In this document: positions 23,122 through 32,984 of the stretch, in pieces
How positions within the stretch are numbered: the first letter of the stretch is position 1
Layout of the letters: every line of letters begins with the position of its first letter
Source: Argentina anserina
Taxonomy: Eukaryota; Streptophyta; Magnoliopsida; Rosales; Rosaceae
NCBI RefSeq assembly: GCF_933775445.1
Contig: NC_065878.1
Span: forward strand, 24,130,395 to 24,194,394
Length of the DNA stretch: 64,000 nt
Direction of reading: 5' to 3'
Made by a program: the position numbers and the translations under genes
Notes under the pieces: generated by a model
The model's input: the letters and a program-made list of their open reading frames with translations, nothing else
The model's database searches: none
Told to the model about the DNA's origin: nothing

Positions 23122-24086
23122 TCGTTTTAGCTTCTTTAGCTTTATGATTCAAGTATCGTTATGGCCGACCGCCATTGTTATTTTCATTGACTTTGTAATA
23201 GTCTTTTGCTTTTGGAATTAGAAGTTCATGTGTGATGTATTAAAGATTGGCATTCAATAAAATTTCTCAATTCTTGCTTACAAGACGATCTCTTTGAGAA
23301 TTTTATTTACCCGACACTTAGCATGATGATCAACGTGTGCAACTCACGTGGTTTTTAAATTGGACGCTTTTGGGTTACATGGGACCCCAATAGCACTACA
23401 TTGTGAATTTGGAACTTAAAATTTGGAAAACGAATCTCGGAACGTCGAAAACGACGTCGTTTTGCCTTGGCCGGCCCCGGTTACTATTCCGGCGTTTCCG
23501 GCACGTTTTTCCGGCGTATTCGCCGTCTGCCGGCCATTTCCCGGCGTTTCCGGCACCGCCACTCGGTTCCTGCCGGCGTCCCCTGTCGGACCTGAAGTCC
23601 CGGCCCCCATACCGGCCAGTTTCGACAGCCGCCGGCCAGTTTTTCCGGCAATAGGTGCCGCCGGTTTTCCACCGAGTTTTTCGACGATTTTTTCGTCGTT
23701 TTCTCGTTATTGTTCCGGCATATTGCAACAGCCCCTGCTGCCACGTTTTCCTCGTCCAAAATTCACCTGGTTTAGAGTCTTTTGACATGGTTTTCCGGTT
23801 TGTTTTTTCCGGTTTTCACCAAGTCCGTTCTATGCACTCACCGGTACTCTTTGTGTGTGTTTCCACACCATTTTTGGATGGTTTATACCACTCTAGTTTA
23901 CTGTTTGGTATTTCACTGCTTCAATACCATGATTTCCAACTCTTTAGTTGAAGAATGTAGTACTATTGTCATGTGATACATTCAATGGGATCGACATTCG
24001 TTCCGATTCCCATTCTTACAATATCCTACGGCGTATTGTATAGAATTGTTCCCGTGTCGCTGACTCTCTTAATTGTCATTTTGTAG
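23122..24086 (+). other. Gag-pol gap with poly(A) signal and CCGG-rich tract
   Basis: No frame here continues gag into pol. The start contains AATAAA at 23256-23261 in a T-rich context, a possible poly(A) signal for a short gag transcript. From about 23440 to 23740 the sequence is rich in TTCCGGC repeats. The end (TTTTGTAG before ATG at 24087) looks like a splice acceptor. Short overlapping frames in the CCGG-rich part are compositional artefacts. Confidence 0.6.
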
Positions 24087-27000
24087 ATGTCCCGCGGTGA
24101 AATCGAATGTCTAGCTGATTGCGGAACCACCCACACTGTCCTACGGCACAGGCAGTTGTTCACAGATCTAGTGTTTTCGACTTCTTCGATGACTACAATG
24201 ATTGGCTCGAAATCCATCATTCAAGGAAGAGGCACTGCTTCTTTCATGTTGCCTAATGGTACGACTCTTAACGTCGTAGACGCTCTTTATGCGCCGAAGT
24301 CTCCCCGCATCTTGCTAAGTTTTAAGGACATACGTGCCAATGGTTTTCACCTCGATACTTATGTTGAGAATGGAGAGGAATATCTTTGCGTTACCTCTGA
24401 GAAAGCAGGCCATCGCCGCATCTTAGAGAAGATGAAGAGTCTTGGGAATGGTTTGTATCTTACTTCCATTCGGATCTTTGAATCATATGCGGTTGAACGC
24501 AACTTTTGTGATTCGGACTCTTATATGCTTTGGCATGCCCGTCTCGGGCACCCTGGACGTGATATGATGATTAGAATTCTTAAGAATTCACATGGTCATC
24601 CATTTTTCAAGTCCCGGAAGCGATTGGAGGATCACCTCACCCGTGCTCCGCACGGTGAGGCCGTGCCTACCCATGCACCGCATGGTGCGGCCGAGCATGC
24701 CCCACTCGGCAGCTCCTCGGCTTTCATGCCGTCGGTGGTGGCATCCCCTCCTTCACAGGAGTTTGTGATGCCTCCCGTGCTTTCCCATGCCTCCATGGCA
24801 ATTTCTGATTCCCATCGCTCGTTTTGCAAAGCTTGTTCTCTTGCTAAATTTCAAGGAAGTCCTTGTTTTGCTAAGGCTTCAACCGAGAACATTCCATTCT
24901 TACAACGTATCCAAGGTGACATTTGTGGACCTATTCAACCAGAATGCGGACCTTTTCGATATTTTATGGTATTGGTTGATGCATCGACGCGTTGGTCACA
25001 CGTCGCATTGCTATCCACAAGGAATGCTGCATTTGCTAAGTTATTAGCTGAGATCATCAAACTTCGGGCTCACCACCCCGATTATACTATCAAATCCATT
25101 CGTTTGGATAATGCTGGAGAATTCACCTCCAAAACTTTTGATGATTACTGCATGTCTATTGGGATCGAAGTTGAACATCCCGTTCCTCATGTTCATTCAC
25201 AGAACGGTCTAGCAGAGGCTACCATCAAGCGTATTCAGCTTGTTGCTCGGGCAATGGTTATGGGTACTAACCTGCCGGTCTCTGCGTGGGGATATGCAGT
25301 GTTGCATGCAGCGACACTTATTCGTTTCCGACCCGCGGCTAACCAAGCGTTTAGTGCGTACCAGATGGTAACTGGTTACGAACCCAATATTTCACACTTA
25401 CGCATCTTTGGTTGCGCCGTTTATGTGCCTATTACGCCTCCGCTGCGTACTAAGATGGGTCCTCAGAGACGATTAGGTATCTATGTTGGCTATAATTTCC
25501 CAACGATTGTCCGCTACTTAGAACCAACCACCGGAGATCTCTTTACTGCAAGATTTGCAGATTGTCACTTTGATGAGACATGCTTCCCGTCGTTAGGGGG
25601 AGATGAGAATGTTATCATTCGAAATGAACGTCAGGAATTGACGTGGTGTGTCCCCACTATGTCTCATTATGATCCCCGCACTGCTCAAAGTGAGTTAGAA
25701 GTGCAACACATTATCGACCTCCAGAAAGTCGCGGATTCGATGCCCGACGGCTTTGTAGATATTGCTAAAGTGACGAGATCAAACATACCCGCTGCGAACG
25801 TACCGGCACGGTTGGATGTCCCGAAATACGGGCGTGGAAGACAAGCTCCTGGACCTAGCAACGTTGGCACCGCCCCTGACAGTGGGACGGAGGCCGTCGG
25901 CGGCACCACCGTACGCCGTGGTGTTGCCGGCGCCCCTTGTGGCGACAATGCTGAGATGGCCCGGCATGGAGCAGCTTCGGCCTCGGCTCCTCAAAGAAAA
26001 AGGGGGAGACCGATAAACTCTAGGGATTAAAAACCTAGAAAGAAGCGAATGACTAAGGCACAGCGCGTCATCAACGATGAATCACCATCGTATGAAGTTG
26101 TCTCTGATTACAGCTATGTCCATGAATCAACTCAAGTGTTACCGTGGGACGCTATGGAACCTTGTTTGATGCCAGAGAACAACGAAATCTCAGTGAACTA
26201 CACAAGTGAGCAGTCGGTCCGAAACCGAGCCACTACATGCATTGATGACGTTTTCGCTTATTCCGTCGCACTTGAGATCATATCTGAAGACGACGTTGAA
26301 CCTCGCTCTGTAGCTGAATGCGAACGCAGAGCAGATTGGCCGAAGTGGAAGGAAGCAATCCAGGTAGAACTTGACTCATTAGCGAAGCGAGAAGTCTTCG
26401 GAAAGGTTGAATTGACTCCAAGAGATGTCAAACCTGTTGGACATAAATGGGTCTTCGTTCGCAAGCGAAATGAGATGAACGAGATCGTGCGCTATAAGGC
26501 AAGACTCGTGGCGCAAGGATTCTCACAACGACCTGGTATTGACTATGAAGAGACTTATTCTCCTGTTATGGACATCATTACCTTCCGCTACCTTATTAGT
26601 CTGGTAGTGTCCGAAAGACTAAACATGCAGCTTATGGATGTGGTCACAACTTATCTTTATGGGGATCTTGACGCAGAGATATACATGAAAGCTCCTGAGG
26701 GACTACCTTTACCTCCATCAAGTGCCTCCAGACCACGGAGTGCTCATGCAGTCAGATTACGTCGTTCATTGTACGGGTTAAAGCAATCCGGAAGAATGTG
26801 GTACAATCGATTGCATCAATACTTGGTGAGAAGGGGTTACAAGAATGATGAACTATGCCCATGCGTGTTCATACGAAAGACAAATTCCGGATTCGTCATC
26901 GTTGCGGTCTACGTTGATGACATGAACATAATCGGTACTCTTGATGAGATTGAAGAGACCGTGTCTTATCTGAAGTCGGAATTTGAGATGAAAGACCTAG

Positions 27001-28080
27001 GGAGGACGAAATTCTGTCTCGGCCTTGAGCTTGTGCATAGGGCCGACGGCATCTTAGTGCATCAGTCAAATTACACGCAGAAGATGCTTCGACGTTTCAA
27101 TATGGATCTATGCAGTCCATTGTCTACTCCCATGGTCGTCCGAAGTCTAGATATCAAGAAGGATCCCTTCCGTCCTAAAGAGGATGATGAAGACGTTCTT
27201 GGTCTTGAAGTTCCATACCTTAGTGCGATTGGGGCACTATTGTATCTTGCTCAATGCACTAGACCGGACATATCTTTCGCAGTGAACTTATTGGCTAGAT
27301 TTAGCTCCGCACCTACGCTACGTCATTGGAATGGAATCAAGCATTTGTTTCGATACTTGAAAGGTTCCCTTGACATGGGATTGTTCTATCCCTATTGCAG
27401 AGAGAACACCGCCACGGTATCTCCCCACACCACCGCCGTCGCCGACCCCGGCCTTGCCGCCGTACGCCGCAGCGACGCCGCCGGCCGCCGGCCGCCATGG
27501 CGTGGAGACCGTGCGCGGTGCCGAGAGCAGCAACCGGTCCCGTGCAGCTCTTTCCCCCGATGCAAAGACTCCAAACAACTTGTTAGTTGGTTATGCCGAC
27601 GCAGGGTACCTCTCTGACCCTCACAAGGCTCGTTCTCAAACCAGTTATGTGTTTACCATTGGGAATACGACGATATCTTGGAGATCCACAAAGCAAACTC
27701 TTGTTGCTACTTCTTCGAATCACGCAGAGATCATCGCTCTCCATGAAGCAGTGAAAGAATGTGTTTGGCTACGATCACTTGTTCGCCATATTCGTGATTC
27801 TTGTGGATTAGTCTCTACAACTGATCAACCTACGTGCATTTATGAAGATAATGCTGCTTGCATAGAGCAGACAAAGTTAGGTTTCATCAAGGGAGACAAC
27901 ACCAAGCATATTTCGCCTAAGTTCTTCTACAACGTCCAACAACAGAAGTTCTTGAATGTTCAGATTAATCAAGTGAGTTCAGAATCCAATGTTGCGGATT
28001 TGTTCACTAAGTCTTTGCCTAAATCTACTTTTGTGAAACATGTGAAGAGCATTGGCATGCGTCGTTTATCGGAACACTAG
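24087..28080 (+). pseudogene. Copia pol (protease-integrase-RT-RNase H), broken twice
   Basis: First part, 24087-26030 (647 codons): protease with CLADCGTTHTVL near residue 11, pre-integrase zinc region (LWHARLGHPGRD near 148, CKACSLAKF), and integrase with GDICGPI, LDNAGEF and GLAEATIKR carrying the expected D, D and E. A TAA at 26028 interrupts the frame, which resumes unchanged (KPRKKR) and continues to 27617. That second part holds reverse transcriptase with KARLVAQGFSQRPG, DVVTTYLYGDLD and the active-site motif YVDD (residue about 288 of the 26049 ORF). Near 27400-27570 a GC-rich, proline-coding insert shifts the frame. RNase H follows in another frame to 28080 (VGYADAGYLSDPHKARSQ, ISWRSTKQTLVATSSNH, EDNAACIEQTK). 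All catalytic motifs look intact, so the damage is recent. Confidence 0.88.
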
Positions 28081-28256
28081 AGTTTGGTAGACTTCAGGGG
28101 GAGTCTACATCACATGTTAAGATCCTTAAGTAGTTGGTACGTTGTGCTCTTTTTCCCTTCGATCAAGCTTTTGTTTTACCCAAGAGGTTTTTGTTTTGCT
28201 TGACAAGGTTTTTACCGAGGCAACGTTGTGCGCCATGCAACCTAGGCATGCGACAC

Positions 28257-28265
28257 AAGGGGGAG
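28257..28265 (+). other. Polypurine tract of the copia element
   Basis: AAGGGGGAG directly precedes the 3' LTR, the normal position for the plus-strand primer. A second purine run (CAGGGGGAG) lies just after the RNase H stop codon. Confidence 0.8.
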
Positions 28266-28450
28266 TGTTCCGGGATAATTACTATTCTACCCTTGTGTGT
28301 ATCTTAGCCTAATAGGTTTCCTGTTAGGAGATAGATTAGCATCTCCGTAGTAGATTAGGACTCCGAATCCTACGGGATTGTGGTGTTGTAAATGCCTATA
28401 TATAGGCCCCCATATCATTCAATAATATACAAGTATTTCATCCTCAAACA
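28266..28450 (+). repeat. 3' LTR of the copia element
   Basis: This 185-bp copy pairs with 21045-21229 and differs at two sites. It is followed by the target duplication ATAAG at 28451-28455. Confidence 0.93.
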
Positions 28451-28455
28451 ATAAG

Positions 28456-28981
28456 CTTATTTTCAATAATCATAATACATATGCATCTTTAATCACAATT
28501 TTTATACACGTGAATGCTAATAGTGGTATTATGGGACATGATAGTCGCAAACAAAATTTAGTCACATATGCATTAAGCACATGCTATAGCTAGTTAGAGA
28601 AATGAAACCATCTATATTTTTCAAAGGGTGCGCTTATTTCCACCACACCATTTTCTTTTTTCACCCTATATTTTTTTACATCCTATTTGGATTTTTTATA
28701 TTTCAAATAATCTTTCTTCACCCAATTATAATGCCGAAAATACCATTTTTCTATTCCTTAAACTTTTAACTGATGCACTACCAATTCCCCAAGAACTATG
28801 ATATATTCCTCTCACACGTTAAAGGTTTTATCTTCTCAACATGAGGCTCATGGTCAACCTTAATCACCTTCATTCTATAACCATTTTCAAGGACTTTGAG
28901 CTTCTTTTTATAATGGGAATTGAAAACTTAGTTGTTGCAAGTTTAATTGCCCATGAATATAAAACAACATACCAACATCTC
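28456..28981. other. AT-rich sequence, no gene seen
   Basis: Nothing that I can support as coding. It connects the copia element with the next inverted-repeat element. Confidence 0.5.
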
Positions 28982-28982
28982 T

Positions 28983-29643
28983 AGGGGTGTAAATTAGCCG
29001 AGCCAAATACTAGGTTGTTTATATTTGGGTCGTTTTCATTTAATCGAGTTCGAGTCGGGCTAAAATTTGATTTTTGTGCTTCATATTCAAGCTCGGCTCG
29101 GCTTGAAAAAATTCGAGTTGGGGTCGGATCGGCTCATTTTATCAGACGAGCTCGAACTCAAATCGAGCGGATTGATTCATATGAAATTAAAATTTTAAAA
29201 TTAAGAAATTAAAAAAAAATCAAAATATGAAGTCATAGCAACAGTACACAAATTCTCTTTTATTTATAATAAACTAAAAATAACAAATTAAACTCATTAT
29301 TGAACTTAAAGTCTTTAACTAATTATTCTAAAAAGAAGTCTTTTAGCTATTTCAAACTAATATTATTTCTCATATAAAAAGTATACTTTATATATACTAT
29401 AAAAGTTAATAAGTCAAGTTTAATTAGTAAATGAGCCGAGTTTTTCTAGAGCCCGAGCTTGTTTGTGAACTAAACAAGTCGAACGAGCCGAATACTTGTT
29501 GTTCAAGCTCAGCTCATTTTCAAGGTCAGACTTAATATTGAGCTCAAGCTCGTCTCATTTAACTTTACGAGCTCGAACTGAACGGGCTAAAAACAAGACA
29601 AACACGAGTCGAACTCGAGTGGCTCGAGCTTACTTACAACCCT
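28983..29643. mobile_element. DNA-transposon-like element with terminal inverted repeats
   Basis: The left end AGGGGTGTAAATTAGCCGAG and the right end, read on the other strand, AGGGTTGTAAGTAAGCTCGAG are related inverted repeats. Subterminal segments are rich in GAGCTCGA/CTCGAACT-type motifs on both sides, and the middle is AT-rich. The size is about 660 bp without coding capacity. I do not see a convincing target duplication, so the superfamily stays open. Confidence 0.65.
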
Positions 29644-30230
29644 AAATATATCCCCATGCCGCCAAGTATGTATCAAGATTTCACTAAAACTTATTCTAAG
29701 AACAATTAACAATGATAGATAAATATTCTCCATTCAAGCACCTCATCTTTAGGCTCTGAGAAGTTCATATCGAACTCCATTAGGGTTTGCAAAATATGAG
29801 AATGGTGGTAAGATTTGTTTTTTATCTGAGAAGAATGAGAATTTGAGAACGGTAGAAACAATGAAGAAGTGAAGAGAAATCTAATCTAATTTTCTTTTAG
29901 GTTTAAGTAAAAAATATTGTAAATAAACGTAATTATTACCAACTTATTGTCCTTTAGTGTAATTCATACCAGGATATTATAGTAATTCAATAATTTATTA
30001 GTTTGTATGGTGAACAAAGGAGATGGTAGAGTGGAAATAACCACACCATTTCTTAAAAAGAATATACCATTAAAGGAAAATTTTCACACTCTCTCTCAAA
30101 TAAGGACACTAATTCTTTTTTACACAAATAAGGTTAAATCTCACCAGCTCATATTTTTGTTAAACCTAAAATATCCTCAAAGCACTCTTTCACCCGTCTC
30201 TATCTCTCACCCGTACCCAGATTTCTTATG

Positions 30231-30282
<52 letters not shown>

Positions 30283-30567
30283 TAACTGTATCGTTGCGAT
30301 GATGACGGAGGCTTGAAGCCTTGACCAGCGGAGGCTCAACTGCTCAACGCGATGGAGGATCAAAGCCTCAACAACAAAGGCTCAGTTGCTCGAGGCGACG
30401 AAGGCCAGCGGAAATCTCAACGATGGAGGCTTGTATGCTCGATCTAGAATCCACAAGACCTTTGAGTTGCCACATGACCAGTTCGAGCACCAGGGGTTCG
30501 TCGAACCCTTGAATTTAGTTTACATCTAGTCCTGGATGGCTTCTCTCACCGCTCCGGCCTCCGTTAC
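29644..30567. other. Non-coding sequence with a CT microsatellite
   Basis: AT-rich sequence, then a (CT)n run, then a segment with several CAACG/GAGGCT-like short repeats (30300-30480). No convincing gene. The short plus-strand frames here have no recognisable domain. Confidence 0.45.
30233..30279. repeat. (TC)n microsatellite
   Basis: An uninterrupted TC run of about 23 units. Confidence 0.95.
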
Positions 30568-30945
30568 TCATCTGAGGTTGTGGGCATTGCCGAGGGTCTC
30601 GAGGAGGGTGAAGTAGGAGTGGGGAGAGTGGGAGTGGGCCTAGTTGAAGAAACTGAGGGCATGGGAGGGGATTTTGATGCGGCGGAGGGTTTGGGAGACG
30701 GTGGTGGTGGAGAGGGAAGGGGAAAAGGTGGAGAGGGAGGTTTAGAGGCGGGTGGACCATGGGGTGGTGTTGATGAGGTCAGCCATGGCTTGGGCAGTTT
30801 TGGCGGTTTGGGATTTATTGAGGTTGGAGGTATTGTGTCTTGGAGGGGAGGAGGAGTTGAGATGTTTGGAAGTGTGTTTGGGTCTGAGGAATTGGTCTCG
30901 GAGGAGAGATACAGCTGGATGCCGAGAAATAGATTTGGTAGCCAT
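30568..30945 (-). pseudogene. Fragment of a PPR-protein gene (N-terminal part)
   Basis: On the minus strand the ATG at 30945 begins MATKSISRHPAVSLLRDQF and continues to DLINTTPWSTRL, then a stop. The same frame goes on past it with TVSQTLRRIKIPSHALSFFN, a TAG where a tryptophan is expected, then AHSHSP, YFTLLETLGNAHNLR and a final TGA at 30568. The pattern resembles the N-terminal region of plant P-type pentatricopeptide-repeat proteins (organellar RNA binding), just ahead of the repeat array. No repeats follow, so the fragment lacks the functional part. The family call is from memory. The long plus-strand frame here is its antisense shadow. Confidence 0.6.
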
Positions 30946-32035
30946 TCTGCCGGTGGGTTTTGGTTTATGGGCAGTAGATATTTAGGTCTCTGTTAGTATT
31001 TTTCTTATTCATTGACAATATCTTTTCAATGTTGTAATAGCATCTTTCCAATGTTGTAATAGTGTCTTTCCAACATAATGTCACTATAGTACCTTTCATT
31101 GTCAAAAATCTTATCGTAGTACCTCTTACTACTGGTGGTAGTAGCTTTTAGTGTATGTGACAATATCTTTTATATCATGATCAAAGTTTGCCAAAATCAT
31201 GCGAAAGTTGACGGAACCTCGTCGGAGCCGGACGGAAGTCGTCAGAGAGCTCGCCGGGACTTCGTTAGAGCCGTTAGAAAGTCGTCGGAGATATAGCCAG
31301 GGATGAGAAAATATTTGAGTATTTTTATAACTCTAGTGATAGTATGTTATAAAAAAAATGGTCTCAGAGAATGTGTGAGCGTGCTTAATTAAAAATGAGT
31401 CATAAATTGGCCCTATGTGTAATTGACCCTTTCTTAAATTAGATTAAAGAAACCATCTGGTCGGAAGCTGACCAACTAACAACCAACGAATTAACACTCA
31501 TTTTTCTTGTAGGTAGTAGTGATAGTAGGTGTATCAAATTCGATCGGAAATTTAGGACTCAGATTATCTTAATTAGGTGAGGCTTCACAATCGAGTGAAA
31601 GGTAACTAGCCTCTAAAGCTTTAACGCACAAGCACGAATACCATTTCGGATTCACGAAGGTAAGAAATGTAAGAAGAATTGAAGATGAACCATTTCCTGT
31701 AAATTGTAATCATCATATACATCAATTAAAAAAAACACTACCCGCATATAGCTCCCCAGACGCTAGTGGTCACAGCTCAGCCGTAACCACCTCCGCACCA
31801 CACCATTTATCAAAATCAGAATCAGAATCGGAGGACGGGGTCAGCAGATGACGTGTGGATGTGGTGAATTAATGAATTATACACATCTTCTCCCACATGA
31901 CATGTCTATAAGAAAATTTTACCCGAAATTAAAACTAAATCTTTTCAACTCTTCTCCCCGTCATCGGGTCTGCTGAATCACTCTCTAGCGGATTAATAAG
32001 ATTGTCCACAACCCATAATCGGCCAGACATCGGTG
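30946..32035. other. Non-coding sequence
   Basis: No supported exon. A short repeated phrase (TTGTAATAGCATCTTTCCAA, then a close variant) occurs near 31040-31070, and a segment near 31210-31290 repeats CGTCGGAGCC/GTTAGAGCCG-type words. Both look like transposon debris. Confidence 0.4.
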
Positions 32036-32776
32036 GACACAAATCCTTCTAGGCGCTAGGAGGTCAATTGCCGCCACAATTTTTGCCTCAGCGGTCATCC
32101 TCGATGTTCTGTGAATTAGACGGCCGCCTAGGCGGTCAATAATGAAGTTGACTAAAAAAAACCTAAAAGAGAAATAGACTAGATGCTTCAAGATTGAATA
32201 AATTTAGTCTATGTTCAATTTAATGCTAAGATAATCAACAAAAAGAGAAGAATGCAAGAGTTAGGATAGATGTATTACTTGGTGAGAAAGCTAGTAAGGC
32301 TCAAGGGTGGATTGTTGATGGTGGTGATGATGAAGAAGATGAGTCAGATATTACTAGTGTGGAGGGAGAGACTTTGGGAGTGGATAATGCGTCTACCCGG
32401 CCTAGGACTAGGAGTGTGGAAATAAGAGAACTTCATGATGAAGATTTTATTTCGGATGAGCAAAGAGATATAAACATTGAGTTTGAGTCTGATACCGAAA
32501 AAGAATTTAAGATTTAAGTATGCATTTGTTTTATAATTTGTATTTTGTTATAATATTTTTGTATGGATTTTCCATTTAAGTTATTGTGAATTTAGACTAT
32601 TTTTAAAATTAATATTGAGCATCATTATATATTTTTAATCATTAAAATAATTTAAATACATGTATAAAAATATAAAAATATTTAATAATATCGAAACCGC
32701 CTAGGTGCCGCCTAGCCATCTAAGCGCTAGGAAGCGGACAACCGCCTGCATACTGCCTAACACTTTTTCGAACCTT
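32036..32776 (+). mobile_element. hAT-like element, copy 2, with transposase remnant
   Basis: This is the same family as 20481-21021 in opposite orientation: the right end here matches the left end there (GTTAGGCAGTATGCAGGCGG read on the other strand), and the subterminal GCCTAGGCGG motifs agree. Unlike copy 1 it keeps part of a reading frame (32241-32517). Boundaries are approximate and no target duplication was identified. Confidence 0.7.
32241..32517 (+). pseudogene. C-terminal remnant of a hAT-type transposase
   Basis: The open frame reads KNARVRIDVLLGEKASKAQG, then an acidic stretch (DGGDDEEDESD), then RPRTRSVEIRELHDEDFISD and a stop at 32515-32517. Acidic tails ending in ELHDEDF-like sequence follow the dimerisation region of plant hAT transposases. 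The catalytic part upstream is deleted. Assignment to hAT is from family memory. Confidence 0.55.
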
Positions 32777-32984
32777 GGTTAGAATAGAAACCATTGGCAA
32801 CAAATCAATAATTCACCCCACGGGATTTATTTTACTCAATAAATATGGCAGAGATAATAAACAACAAATTAAATTTCAGTAGTTTGTTTCATTTAGATGA
32901 TAAATGCTAGAACAAATACTATATGAACGACTAATGTGCCATTGACACTAATCCATCACCACAGGGATTAAATTTGCCCATCAT

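Larger units (their letters stand above)
21040..28455 (+). mobile_element. Ty1/copia LTR retrotransposon with intact 5-bp TSD
   Basis: The element proper is 21045-28450, between 5-bp duplications ATAAG (21040-21044 and 28451-28455). The LTRs are 185 bp, begin TGTTCC and end AAACA, and differ at only two positions that I can see. Order inside is leader, gag (22054-23121), a roughly 965-bp non-coding gap, then protease, integrase, reverse transcriptase and RNase H (24087-28080). Integrase before reverse transcriptase is the copia order. Near-identical LTRs suggest a recent insertion. The pol region nevertheless has an in-frame stop and a frameshift, so this copy is probably not autonomous. GC-rich low-complexity stretches occur in the leader, at the gag-pol gap and between enzyme domains, unlike the AT-rich host DNA. 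Confidence 0.95.

Noticed and set aside
23403..23788. Several overlapping ORFs on both strands in the copia gag-pol gap
   Set aside because: They are produced by TTCCGGC low-complexity repeats, which lack stops in many frames; no domain is present.
30580..30996. 138-codon Gly-rich plus-strand ORF
   Set aside because: It is antisense to the PPR fragment and its Gly/Glu-rich composition comes from the Pro/Ser-rich strand.
20481..32776. Possible CRISPR-like or regularly spaced repeat array
   Set aside because: Repeats in this block are terminal repeats of transposons without regular spacers, and the host is a plant.
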